This document shows, in pieces, positions 14,701 through 24,600 of a stretch of DNA of 64,000 nt (position 1 is the first letter of the stretch; the number at the start of each line of letters is the position of its first letter). The DNA is taken from positions 33,835,119-33,899,118 of the forward strand of contig OX424559.1 of assembly GCA_949152475.1 (NCBI GenBank), in the 5' to 3' direction. The notes below the pieces were generated by a model that made no database searches, was not told the origin of the DNA, and saw only the letters and a list, made by a program, of their open reading frames with translations. Origin of the DNA: Terebella lapidaria. Lineage: Eukaryota > Annelida > Polychaeta > Terebellida > Terebellidae. A program made the position numbers and the translations under genes.

Positions 14701-16017
14701 GGTTTGTATCAACTTATATTTTTGAAATATATGTAATCCACAGAGGGCCCGTACTCGGATGTCAGCATTCCTGGCGCTTTCGGGAACTTTGGTGCAAGTA
14801 CTTACCAGAATGCCGGGGAAGTGCAGGATGAGATAGAAATGGCTCATCCTAAACCAGTGAGTTTTCGTACATCAGGTTAATGCCAATGGTCTTATCAAAA
14901 ACGTTATTTGCGGATGATTTCCAGTTCCCCCCTCCCGCACCTCCCCCCCCCCCCCCATTTGGCCTGGAGGAAAATATTAGATGAAACCGGAATATTACAC
15001 TTTCAGCGGAACCATAATAAGATGATGATAGACATTGGGGGATGGGTTCCAGACTATAGGCGTGACTATGATTTGGGAGCTGTTATGGAATGATTTTTTT
15101 GGGCTTATGGAGTCAAAAAAAATTTTTTCCGTAAATTGCCGAAGCTTTCAGTGACGGTTTTGGTTTGAGTCACGTGGGTGACGTCAGTCGAAGCAGATCT
15201 GAAGGTAGCCAGCAAGGTAAACTGTATGTTGTCCATTCATTCTCCTGGTGTATGTTTGGCATAGATCAGCGGCAAAAGCGGCAATACGGCATTATTTGTC
15301 TTGATATTTAGAATCAGTTCTATTTATTTACTCGGAACGGAGGTTTCTTGAACTGCAAGATGTCCAGATTTTGCTTTTATGATGAGTCTCCCGTTGGATC
15401 GCATGCATTTTGAGTGGTTATTTTCTCCCCATCATTTCTACGTTTTTAACGTATTCTACGTTTTTGGCCAGCCATCAAAAAATATCCTGCCTCAACTGAC
15501 GTCACGATTACATAACTTTTTTTTCGTCGGCATGAAAAGGCGATTGTAATACTGGTTCAATATACTCGAACATGTATCGCAATTATTTTATCACCAATTA
15601 TCCACAATATCTTCATCTGAGCAGGAATAAAACCGTTCAATGTTACCCTGCTACATATGACTTTAATTCCGGATATTTAGTGCGTGACAAAATTTGAATA
15701 CGTTTCAACCCGCGTTACAATTTCTACGGGTGCGATAATATGTAGTGCACCAAGAACTCATTCTTGGTGCACTACATATTATCAGTGATCTTTCTTGCAG
15801 TTGCTATATTATACTATGTCGGGTTCTGTTTCAGTTCGTCAATGATGAGGGCATTATGTACGCTCAACTCAACAAGCAGCTTCTGGACGAAGCCGCTGCC
15901 AAGTCTGCAGCGGCACATGGCGCCACTCCAGCGAAGCCATTCATAAGAGGCTCAGAGAATCTGGTGGAATATGCCAGCATTGACCAGGTCAAGACCCAAC
16001 AACAGAAACAAACCTAA
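525..16017 (+). CDS. Gene A: Ig/FN3 transmembrane receptor with tyrosine-rich tail (13 exons seen, 5' partial)
   Basis: Hand-assembled gene with exons 525-779, 878-1141, 1344-1676, 1861-2166, 2250-2525, 5300-5410, 5772-5802, 7980-8236, 8379-8522, 8788-8859, 14596-14655, 14744-14856 and 15835-16017. All junctions have AG/GT and compatible phases. The joined length is 2 nt plus 801 codons, open to the stop. Order of parts: Ig, Ig, degenerate Ig, FN3, FN3, TM helix ending in VVLWRKGI, then a ~290-residue cytoplasmic tail with 11 tyrosines. Two are ITIM-like (IMYAQL, VEYASI); others are YxxV/I (VYSEV, VYSEI, IYTDV, YSDV) or Grb2-type YxN (YANV, YQNA). By family logic this is a cell-surface adhesion or immune-type receptor signalling through SH2 proteins; ligand unknown. 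The signal peptide exon lies left of the window. It is paired with gene B on the other strand. Confidence 0.85.
878..1141 (+). CDS. Gene A exon: Ig domain 2
   Basis: Phase 1-1 exon of 264 bp. It has LTCSV for the first core cysteine and SDVYKCSAGN for the second; the core tryptophan is not seen. Acceptor TTGTAG, donor GTATGT. The counterpart in gene B is 52148-51885, with exactly the same length. Confidence 0.88.
1344..1676 (+). CDS. Gene A exon: degenerate Ig-like domain 3
   Basis: Phase 1-1 exon of 333 bp. The end resembles the last strands of an Ig domain (EHYGTYKMTNGNEHG), but the second core cysteine is a methionine. Two cysteines lie early in the exon (HFCEDQ, ICQFAN), and an NWVFELLN stretch could hold the core tryptophan. 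N-glycosylation sequons (NET, NIT) fit an extracellular domain. The gene B counterpart is 51684-51352. Confidence 0.8.
1861..2166 (+). CDS. Gene A exon: FN3 domain 1
   Basis: Phase 1-1 exon of 306 bp. It is a fibronectin type III domain with the usual order: an EPPEAP start, SLYLSWYAGYDGG for strand B, FVLEYTN for strand C, and YRIQISARNSQG near the end. The gene B counterpart is 51183-50878. Confidence 0.9.
2250..2525 (+). CDS. Gene A exon: FN3-like domain 2 (membrane-proximal)
   Basis: Phase 1-1 exon of 276 bp. It reads as a divergent FN3 domain: ALITWEISN for strand B, HLIIVACDS for strand C, and YVFLITFYDGN for strand F. Acceptor TTTCCCAG, donor AG/GTATTT. Similarity to gene B (50794-50519) continues only about 30 bases into the following intron. 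Confidence 0.82.
2526..5299 (+). other. Gene A intron between FN3-2 and TM exons
   Basis: No exon is needed here by phase. It contains the foldback at 3166-4700; the rest shows no recognised feature. Confidence 0.6.
3166..4700. repeat. Foldback element with tandem-repeat arms (1)
   Basis: The right part (about 4140-4700) is a tandem array of a ~30-45-bp unit (GGGGTGGAAATTATAAA, GATAATTCTGAGGTG). The left part (3166-3275) has the same units in reverse complement (TTTATAATTCCAC, AATTATCATCTCAGAA). Between them are inner inverted arms at 3424-3620 and 3795-3998 around a loop. Confidence 0.7.
5300..5410 (+). CDS. Gene A exon: transmembrane segment
   Basis: Phase 1-1 exon of 111 bp. It encodes a short charged lead (GKDW), an uninterrupted run of about 24 I/V/A/L/G residues, and the stop-transfer sequence LWRKGILSR. 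This is a typical type I single-pass helix. The end VVLWRKGI is shared with the gene B TM exon, while the helix itself has diverged. Confidence 0.9.
5683..5770 (+). repeat. (TTA)n microsatellite abutting a splice acceptor
   Basis: An imperfect, then perfect TTA/ATT run that ends in the AG used by the 31-bp micro-exon of gene A. Confidence 0.95.
5772..5802 (+). CDS. Gene A micro-exon (31 bp) after the TM exon
   Basis: This 31-bp exon encodes DKPPGTSRQP. The TM exon ends in phase 1 and the next large tail exon starts in phase 2; only this micro-exon (phase 1 in, 2 out) joins them in frame. Its acceptor AG directly follows a (TTA)n microsatellite, which serves as the pyrimidine-rich tract. Donor GTATGA. 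Confidence 0.65.
5803..7979 (+). other. Gene A intron, no recognised feature
   Basis: Unique-looking AT-rich sequence. Open frames here (for example 6066-6434) have no recognisable domain and no splice support. The region lies between phase-compatible exons. Confidence 0.5.
7980..8236 (+). CDS. Gene A cytoplasmic tail exon with duplicated SPYGSTPA motif
   Basis: Phase 2-1 exon of 257 bp, low complexity and rich in P, S, T and N. It holds TPYSTS and two copies of ISPYGSTPA separated by about 20 residues, an internal duplication. These tyrosines are not in classic ITIM context. The acceptor follows TTCAATAG; the donor is GTAAGC. Confidence 0.8.
8379..8522 (+). CDS. Gene A cytoplasmic tail exon with VYSEV/VYSEI motifs
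   Basis: Phase 1-1 exon of 144 bp encoding a doubled unit: NVYSEVDKDKK, then DVYSEIRKDRK. The tyrosines fit YxxV/YxxI SH2-binding sites. A Ser-rich stretch follows. Acceptor TCTCTCAG, donor GTGAGA. Confidence 0.82.
8788..8859 (+). CDS. Gene A cytoplasmic tail exon with IYTDV motif
   Basis: Phase 1-1 exon of 72 bp encoding AIYTDVKKDKAGR. The Y-x-D-V followed by KKDK echoes the two VYSE units of the previous exon, so the three probably arose by duplication. Acceptor CCTCCAG, donor GTGATG (weak). Confidence 0.7.
9420..14090. repeat. Large foldback element with 50-bp satellite arms (2)
   Basis: The left arm 9515-11365 (about 37 units) and right arm 11612-14033 (about 48 units) consist of the same 50-bp unit in opposite orientation. 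The unit core is CGCCAATAGCGCCGGTTAG on the left. A 246-bp spacer separates them. Outside the arrays the ends are also inverted copies: GTTATTCCTTCATGGTAAC and CGCGAAAT at left, ATTTCGCGG and TTACCATGAAGGGATAAC at right. The right terminal sequence also occurs once inside the array near 13527-13575. It lies wholly in a gene A intron (8860-14595). Confidence 0.9.
11366..11611 (-). other. Central spacer of the 50-bp satellite foldback
   Basis: Non-repetitive centre between the two arms. On the minus strand it can be read as a ~55-codon open frame from the ATG near 11601 to 11434, containing CKVYMESILAIDAG. No family recognised; it could be the remnant of the element's own gene, or chance. Confidence 0.3.
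14091..14595 (+). other. GC-rich flank of the satellite foldback in a gene A intron
   Basis: A clearly GC-richer stretch (about 14090-14470) than its neighbours, bounded by the foldback end and the next exon. No coding or RNA gene was recognised; it may be part of a mobile element. A similar GC-rich patch lies on the left side at about 9170-9420. Confidence 0.3.
14596..14655 (+). CDS. Gene A cytoplasmic tail exon with PYANV motif
   Basis: Phase 1-1 exon of 60 bp with RRDDRPYANVV; YANV is a Grb2-type YxN site. Acceptor TCTCAACAG, donor GTGAAC. The preceding 5.7-kb intron contains the 50-bp satellite foldback. Confidence 0.7.
14744..14856 (+). CDS. Gene A cytoplasmic tail exon with PYSDV and TYQNA motifs
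   Basis: Phase 1-0 exon of 113 bp. It encodes GPYSDVSIPG and STYQNAGEV, then an acidic stretch (QDEIEM). Acceptor AATCCACAG, donor GTGAGT. The change to phase 0 matches the start of the last exon. Confidence 0.75.
14857..15834 (+). other. Last intron of gene A
   Basis: It contains a poly-C run at about 14940-14956 and a short perfect inverted repeat just before the acceptor region (15743-15784, TAATATGTAGTGCACCAAGAA and its reverse complement). Nothing else recognised. Confidence 0.5.
15835..16017 (+). CDS. Gene A last coding exon with two ITIM-like motifs
   Basis: Phase 0 start after TGTTTCAG; 60 codons and a TAA stop at 16015-16017. It carries EGIMYAQLNK and LVEYASIDQ. Both fit the ITIM consensus (I/V)xYxx(L/I). 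They flank an alanine-rich helix (DEAAAKSAAA). A Gln/Lys-rich end (TQQQKQT) precedes the stop. Confidence 0.85.
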   Translation, partial: FVNDEGIMYAQLNKQLLDEAAAKSAAAHGATPAKPFIRGSENLVEYASIDQVKTQQQKQT

Positions 16018-16933
16018 TCTTGTGACTGAACAATCATTGTGAACTTCGCACTGACGTGATCTACTTGAACACTTGTGATTACTTCTTCTTATTACCCAAA
16101 TACTGTATTTGATATACATATTTATTATTGTTGAGCTTTATTGCATTGTTGATATTTTATGGGATTTGTTGATATTAATGTGTCTTAGAAGTGTTTATCA
16201 ATAACCTTCCTGACATTTTTAAACATGTACAATGTAATATAATCGGAACAGCTTCCCAAATGTAAAGATGCAATTATGTATAGTATAACAATTTATAGTG
16301 ATTTAAAATTGTATGTATGTGGTCATATAATTGGGGACAATATCTGGACATTTGAGGTGCCCCGACGCCTTCTGTGTCTTTCGCATTAATATAATAATAT
16401 ATGACCTAGTTATTCGCGGCAGATGATATCACTAGCTATAGCTAGAACGAAATATATCCATCGTTTTAGGAATAATAACCATCGGCTTTGTACAAAAGAC
16501 AGGACATTCAATTCGCGCTTATTATATATGTGTGTTGCCGTCATGATAATATCATGCATGTGCAGTGTCTATACATTAGGTAGGAAATGAAGAAATCTGA
16601 TTTAATATCATAGCGGTTAGATTTCCATTTGAACACCGACATGCCTGTATGAGTACAGTAAATTCACTCACAATGTGTTTTCTACACGCAAATAATTGAC
16701 GAGGCTTCTAGCAATTTTGAATGACTTTTTTACCATTCGCCTCAACTGCATACAATTAGCTGTGTTATATTCTGTACATATTTGTTTTACAGGGCCTACG
16801 AATAATATGACAAGTGAAGTGTTTTACACCAAATCGTGTTTTGTTCCGACGGAATATCATTGAGGCCTTATCTTCTCATGTCCTATTAGGCGCAATGTAT
16901 GGTTGATATGCATTTTAATGATATATAGTCAGA

Positions 16934-16939
16934 AATAAA
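16934..16939 (+). promoter_or_regulatory. Possible poly(A) signal of gene A
   Basis: AATAAA about 920 bases after the gene A stop. I saw no earlier canonical hexamer on this strand; the region 16018-16930 is AT-rich and would be the 3' UTR. Confidence 0.3.
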
Positions 16940-17950
16940 ATTTGAAACTGATTGATTTGATATGATTTATTTTTTAGCTCGGCTGTGCCTATAGCAGGGG
17001 AACTTTTTTTTCTGGTGGCGTGTTGTCTGGCATCGGTCCGTCCGTTTTTACACAATGCATGGCATCTCAGGCCGTGTGTAATAGGGTATATCAGGATGGA
17101 AGACCTTGAATCACTTGAAAGGCCTGGAATGAAGGCCAAATCGGCCTGAAAAGGTCGAACTATTGTACTTTGGGTCTTTTTTCCTTCTTAAAACCTGCTT
17201 GTGTAAGACGAAATGTTGTGAATCGTTCAAGAATATTGGCTTTTCCACTGATGTGTTGCATCTTGTAATGACCAAAATGTGTCCAGAAATGGCCTGAAGT
17301 GCCTAAACCTGCCCCTGAAGACAAAAAGCTTGTAGACACAACTTGGGTATAATATTATGAGAATATCTTTTGGTGGCCTTGAACGTGACCTCGCACGGCC
17401 TCGATTGGTGGATTCCAAGGTGACGTTTACACGGATGTATCAACTGACCGTTGTATACGACTAGACGGCAAATAGAGCTTACATTTATAATATGAGCATA
17501 ATATTATAGGAAGTCATATATAGCAAATTTTTCGAAACACTCTTCGAAACATTTCCTCGGCTGCTCCTCAGAGACAAAAAAGCTTAATGGACCCAATGCG
17601 TAATAGTCAAAGTATGATCTTCAATATTATCTGCAATGGGGCACAGAAGCGATACTCAGAACGTCACGTTATTCAAAACATCAGAGATAAAAAGTGCTAT
17701 AAACGAATATAATGCCTCAGAAATGCCTCAGAAATGCACAACGACTTGCATGGGGAACAATTTCAAATCAACAATAGATATCAATTTCCGGATATTTTGT
17801 CGATCAACAATTCAGTACACTTTAATTACACTCTTGAAAAAATAGGGGAAAAATATATCAAATAATCTTTTCGTGACATACTTGTGAAATCTCACAAAAT
17901 CAGAAAAAGTGACCCAAGTCAAGGCTAGTCTGACCACGTCAATAATAGTT
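16940..17950. other. Intergenic sequence after gene A
   Basis: The region between the convergent genes. No gene recognised; open frames are short and without domains. Confidence 0.45.
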
Positions 17951-17954
17951 CAAA

Positions 17955-19975
17955 GGTTGAGAAAGGTTACTGGACAATATATATTTCAGATATTAGCCTT
18001 TTGTCCCATGACCTCAGAAAAAGGGTCATTGGTCACATCAAGGTCATAAGAGTATCAAGCATATATCATTTAAATTATGTCAACAACTGATCCGCAAGCT
18101 GTAAAGTCGATAATAAGCGAGATATTAACCATTTTGTTCTCTGACCTTGAAAATGAGGTCAAAGGTCAAATTCAAGTCACCAGAATTTTCAGCATATATC
18201 ATTTCCTATATGTTCACTATTGATTCCTAGGCTGTATAGTCGGAGTTATGCGAGATATTAACCATTTTGTTCTGTGACCTTGGAAATGAGGTCAAATGTC
18301 AAATTCAAGGTCACCAGAATATTCAGCATATATCATTTCCTATATGTCCACTATTGATTCCTAAGCTGTAAAGTCAATGATAAGCGAGATATTAACCATT
18401 TTGTTCTCTGACCTCGAAAATGAGGTTAAAGGTCATATTCAAGTTCACCAGAATATTCAGCATATATCATTTCCTATATGTTTACTATGGATTCCTAGGC
18501 TGTAAAGTCGATTATTGCAGTATTCGTAATCGATTCTTGTAAATCGGAGGTGATTCTTGGCAATATTTTCCGTAGAGTGTCACGATTGGACAAGAAATTT
18601 GCGAAATTTCCCGATACCTTATGAATCCTGATATTTATCAATTCAGGGCGATTTGTGGGACTGTGGTCGGTGTGGAATAGGGGCATAAGCGGTAAAGTCG
18701 ATAATATGCGAGATGTTTGTTCTGTGACCTCGAAAATTGGGTCAAAGGTCAAATTCAAGGTCAAGAGAATATTCATACAAAATATTCATATATCGTTTCC
18801 TATATGTCCACAACTGATTCCTAATCTCTAATCTCAATATTAAGTAAGATATTTGGAAAATTAGCCCAAGGACTAAGAAAGGTTACTAGACAAAATATAT
18901 TTCGGATATTAGCCTTTTGTCAAGTGACCTTGAAAATTAGGTCATTGATCAATTCAAGGTCATGAAAATGTTCAGCATATATCATTTCTAGTTTACATGT
19001 TCACAACTGATGTAAAGTCGATAATAAGTGATATAATAGCCGTTTTGTCCCGTGACCTTGAAAATGAGGCCAAAGGTCAAATTCAATATCATGACAATAA
19101 TTTGCATATATTAATTTTTCATATTTGATTCCTAAGCTGTAAAGTCGATAAGAAGCGATATATTAGCCATTCTGTATTATGATTTTGAAAATGAGGTCAA
19201 AGGTCAAATTCAAAGTCATCAGAATATTCGGCAGATATCATTTCCTATATGTCCACAATTGATTCCTAAGCTGTGAAATCAACAATAAGTGAGATATTAG
19301 CTATTTTGTCCCGTGACTTTGAGAATGAGGTCAAAGGTCAAATTCAAGATCATGACAATAATCTGCATATATCATTTCCTATATGTTCATAATTGATTCC
19401 TAAGCTGTAAAGTCGATAAGAAGCAAGATATGAACCATTTTGTCCTGTGACCTTGAAAACGAGGTCAAAGGTCACATTCAAGGTCATCAGAATATTCGGC
19501 ACTTATCATTTTCTATCTGTTCACAATTGATTCCTAAGATGTAAAGTCGATAATAAGCGAGGTATTAGCCATCCCATTTGGGCCGAGTTTGGGGCCAAAA
19601 TGGCCCACTTCGAGCGATTCAAGGGCAACGAAACTTATACACATGACAGAGATATATATGAGGAGTGTTATGCATCAATGAGAAAAAAAAAGTTACTGAA
19701 CAGATTTTGAGAAAACGACCATCAAAGTCCAAAATTGGCCATTTTGAAATAATAGCGAAAATTAAAAAAAACTGAAAAATAGGTCCTTCCTAAAATATTT
19801 AAAGGCATTTTTGTGCAAAATTTCAGAAAGATTCGAAAGCAAACCTTAAAGATAAAAATGTAGACAGACGATGACGGACGACGACGGACGACGGACGCTG
19901 GACGACGGACGCAACGTTACGCCAATAGGTTATAACCAAAAAATGTGCACTATTATAAGGCATAGGAGTTTTTAA
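17955..19975 (+). repeat. Dispersed nuclear-receptor-half-site repeat between the two genes
   Basis: It begins with GAAAGGTTACTGGACAAT and continues as tandem ~133-bp units, each with TGACCTTGA and AGGTCAAAGGTCA-like sequence and CATATATCATTTCCTATATG. It ends in the tail section (TTTGGGCCGAGTTTGGGGCC, GACGGACGACGGACG, CCAATAGGTTAT). A second start at about 18845 suggests nesting. No protein is implied. Confidence 0.8.
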
Positions 19976-21545
19976 AATGAGGAAGTCCCATTTGGGCCGA
20001 GTTCAGAAGTTACTGAACAGATTTTGAGAAAACAACCTTCAAAATTGGCCATTTTGTAAAAAAAAAATGGCCGCCATTTAAAAAAAAAATACGACAACCC
20101 AAAAACTAAAAAATACTTCCCTCTCAAAATATTTTCAGGCATTTTTGTGCAAAATTTCAGAAAGATTCGATTGTAACCTTTAAAGATAAAAATGTAGGAC
20201 CAAAGATCCGGTAAACTAAAATTACTTCATGAAAACGTTATACTTGGACACATGTGGAACGAGACTTCTCTGCCATACTTGTATTCCCAGCCGGCAGCAC
20301 TGTGTTTATGGGGTTTCCTGGTCATCGTCATGTTTTTCTGGTATTACCAATATTTATGTCATTCAAACGCCATAATTTGAACGCCAGTCATTGCTGGACA
20401 CATGAGATGTTCGTTAGTGTTTTGGCAAAAAAAACTGGCCTATTCCACAATATGCCCCCCTATATAATGATGACCCTCAAGCTCAATCATTCGCATGCAG
20501 AAGTTTATTCACACATTTCAGTTGAGGGGTTTTCGAAATCAAAACCATCCTGTAATCAAACTTCAAGCAATTTATTTAACAGCATCCTCGACAGTTATTC
20601 CACAAGTGCGTTAAACATATGGTAATACAGTTCGTTCTCATTTTTGTATGAAGTTCAATTGCAGCTTTTGTATCATGCATTCTTATATACTGAAACATTC
20701 AAGAACATGTAATAACAACGGTTGCTGAACTTAACATATAAAATATAGATAAGACAAAAATGTGTTATGCATCGACAGTATGTTTGAATGTTCGTTCAAT
20801 ATCAAAAAAGTAATTACATGTATTGTAGTTCTGTACACACATCAATAATAACATTCGCGCCATGCAGTGTTCACGTGTGTCACAGAAACATGATTTACAA
20901 GTATCATATCCAATATGCATATTTTCACATTCCTTTATACATTCCAACAAAGACCACATTTGTGTTCGCTAGACATAACCTTGACCTTGATATTGAGTAC
21001 CCCTGGTCAACACAATTTGCACAGTATATAATTTCCTATATGACCATGATACAGAGCTAAGCTGTCGTAATATCGAGAGTTTGCTCTGCAACATTTCAGA
21101 CTAAAACTTATTATTTAGATTGTATAACAAAATCTCCCAGTGGCTATTTAAAAAAAGAGACTATCCCTTAGTATCCACATACAAGAGATACCCCCACAAT
21201 GTCTTGGAGGAGAACACAAGCGAAGAATTTGATCAGCAATTGTCTCTAACATATATAAGTCTAAAACGATCCGTTTGTGGTGACGCTCCCTTCGAAACAG
21301 CTTACAACATTTCAAACTATTATATCGCTAATGTACAATATTTATACCTACTCCTGAATTTTAACAGTTTTAATTTCCGTCCATTTTGGCGTCGGAAAGA
21401 AGCGTTAAATGTGCATGCATATGCAGCATCGACAAATATCAACCAAACAAAGTATGTAGTAATATGAATTGGAGTGGAAAGGCTGGCGACGTTGTCGCAT
21501 GATTTAATCAGTAAAATTGAATAGAACAGGTAAAGGTTTGTCCGA
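19976..21545. other. Tail remnant and intergenic sequence at the 3' side of gene B
   Basis: 19976-20225 is a second partial tail of the dispersed repeat. The rest has no recognised gene and would include the gene B 3' UTR. Confidence 0.45.
20571..20576 (-). promoter_or_regulatory. Possible poly(A) signal of gene B
   Basis: AATAAA on the minus strand about 970 bases past the gene B stop, with another at 20509-20504. It is placed only by position and could be chance in AT-rich sequence. Confidence 0.2.
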
Positions 21546-21651
21546 TTAATTATGTAACACTCCAGTCAATTCCTTGGTCATTTCTGTGATCTGGGCAATT
21601 GTATGTCGTCTATCAGGCTTGTACATCCAGCACAGGCTCATCAGGTCATGT
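21546..21651 (-). CDS. Gene B last coding exon: kinase-like C-terminus
   Basis: Phase 2 start after TTGTCACAG. It encodes HDLMSLCWMYKPDRRHTIAQ, matching the conserved LM..CW...P..RP.F..I end of tyrosine kinases. About a dozen more residues follow before TAA at 21548-21546. The kinase domain thus ends the protein with no C-terminal extension. Confidence 0.87.
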
Positions 21652-24600
21652 CTGTGACAACAGTTATGATAAAATAATAAAGCGATTGTGCGTAGATATT
21701 TGTTCTATAGTATGATTATCAAATTTTTAAAGCAAAAATTTAGGCTTAACAGAACTTAGACTTAACCATTGTGACCATTCATTTGAATGTTTCACAGACA
21801 AAGGGTAGGTAGTTGCAATACTAACAAATCTTGGGAGAAGGAGTTTGCGATCTTCAACTTTTGTCCCCTCTTTAGTCTTTCTCGAGCTTCTTTGTCAGTC
21901 AAATTAGAAAGAGGTCTTTCTCCTGAAAATTGAAATGATATTGTTTATTTTGGTAATGATCGACATCATTCATATTATGATCTGCAGTAATCATATGCAA
22001 TTAGACGTATTTTCCTACAATTGTACATTAGTGTCTGTTTTGGGTAATTCAAGTCAACAACTTTTTGATTTCGATTCATTGGGCTTGATTCATTTTGCAC
22101 CCAAGATGCACATACATTCATGTTTACGCACCTAGGTTGAAGATTTCCCACACAAGGATCCCAAATGCCCAGATGTCGGACTCGTGTACATGTCTAAGTT
22201 CTATCACTTCTGGTGCCGACCAGCGGATTGGTCGTGGGAGCTGCGATACACCATTAATAAACATTAATTGTGTCAATGTATATACGTATCTACCACAGGA
22301 GGCAGCACAAGTCGTTAAACGTTGAAGTTATAAATAAACTTTTGGATAATTTATATAGCTACACCAGTTATCACATATTCATAGAGAAAAGAAAAAAATT
22401 AGCCCAAAGGCTAGATAGGTTACCGGACAATTTTGGTTTGGCCATGGCAGCATTTGCAGGTAACAGACCTTGAGATTTACGAATCAAGGTCATCCGTGTG
22501 AACTTCGATGTCACCATTACATGTATGTGTGCGGCATTTGATATTCTATATGTTCATAATACAAAGATATATCTGGGTGGAATAGTTTAGGCCACTCAGG
22601 TCAATTTACACATTCCGAGTCAGACATTCGGCACTCAAGGTCATCTGACGTCAAGTTCAAGTCATCATTAGTTGTGCCATATATGTCTTCCTATATGTTC
22701 ATAATCATGATAATGCAAACATGAGCTCTATCTGCAAGCATTTCATCTATAGAGGCAAATCTGGGCATTTTTTGACCCCAAAATGGCTGTTTTGACCATT
22801 GAAGGTCAAATTCAAGGTCACCACACAAGTCGCCATATATGACTTCCCATTTGAAAGTGCCAATTTCTAAGCTCCAAAAATTTTTTCAACGGGTGAAAAA
22901 CTAAAAAATACCTCCCTCTCAAAATATTTTTAGGCATTTTTGAGCAGAATTTCAGAAAAATCCGATCGTAAACTTTAAAGATAAAATTGTTTACGGACGG
23001 ACGCCGGACGCAACGCCACGGCAATAGGTTATCGGATCAAAGGTCCGGTAACCTAAAAAAGTTACTGAACAGATTATGAGAAAACGACCATCAAAGTCCA
23101 AAATTAGCCATTTTCGACGAGAACGACCGCTATGACTTTGAATAAGGTCAGAGGTTAAATTTAAGGTCACGAGAATATTCAGCATATATCATTTCCTATA
23201 TGTCCACAATTGATTCCTAGTCTCTAATATCTATATTAAGTGAGATATTAGGCTTAATGTGTCCCATTATAAAGCATAGGAGAATTTAACATGGGAAAGT
23301 CCCATTTGGGCCGAGTTTGGGCCCAAAATGGCCCACTTCGAGCGATTCAAGGGCAACGAAATTTATACATGTCACAGTTGTACATATGAGGAGTGTTATG
23401 CATCAATAAGAAAAAAAGTTACTGAACAGATTTTGAGAAAACGACCGTCAAAGTCCAAAATTGCCCATTTTTCGACGAAAACGGCCGCCATTTTGGAAAA
23501 AAGGCGAAAATAAAAAAACTAAAAAATACCTCCCTCTGGAAATATTTTTAGGCATTTTTGTGCAAAATTTCAGAAAAATCCGATCGTAAACTTTAAAGAT
23601 AAAATTGTTTACGGACGACGGACGGACGACGGACGCAACGCCATGGCAATAGGTTATCGGACCATAGGTCCGGTAACCTAACAAGAACGAGGAAGCGTGC
23701 ATTCCCCATTGTCAGTACTGAGTGAATGTTCATTAATATAAACTATACGTTCTCCGATCCCCGAAGACCGCGTATACGTATACCGCAGTATGTGTATCCC
23801 GCTGATTCAATATGATTTCTGTCGCCCAAACTATGTTCATACACACAAAATATGTTTTCTTCTTTGAAAATAGTATGCTTTACAGTATGTTGTGCAAATT
23901 AGGTATGACGTGTTATACACTGTATACAGTTGTGGATTTCCATTTCGGTTTGGTTCTGCTAAAACTTGTAATAAACGTCCGGTCAGTGTCTTTCATCGTT
24001 GTCAGTAATAAATGTTTCAGAACTTGACTATTTTACTGTATGCTGTCATATTCTCAACCGATAAAATCATTTATTTTGGCTGAAAATAACATTCCGAAAA
24101 GCTTGTCACAGGATTGGAATATGAATCTTTGCACAGACACCACCACTACAGATGATTAATTTAATATCCACAACATGGTGAGTTAACGATGTTACCTAAC
24201 TAACATTATTATTGCAGGAAAAAAATGTCCACTGGAAAAATCTGACCTCGTTCAGTCTAATTATAAAGGTTTCTTACCTTAAAAGACTTGTATTTCTTGT
24301 TTATTTCTTTCGAATCGAATATGATTAGGTCATTCGAAAGTTTATGGGGGTTATTGCACAATATGGGGTTTCATGCCCTCGGGTCAAGTCTTCAAGTAGT
24401 CCTCCGATTCGCGTCGGGCTCCTCAAAGACTGGGCCCTCGGGCACGAAACCCCATTTTGTGCAATAACCCCCATAAACTCGAAAAATCATCCAAACAAAT
24501 TCATCAGTTTGGAATCATAGTATTGATACGTTTAATTGAACACAAGCAGAGTGTTTTCATTCACAGAACAACTTTCGTGCACCCTAGTTTGTAAACTGGT

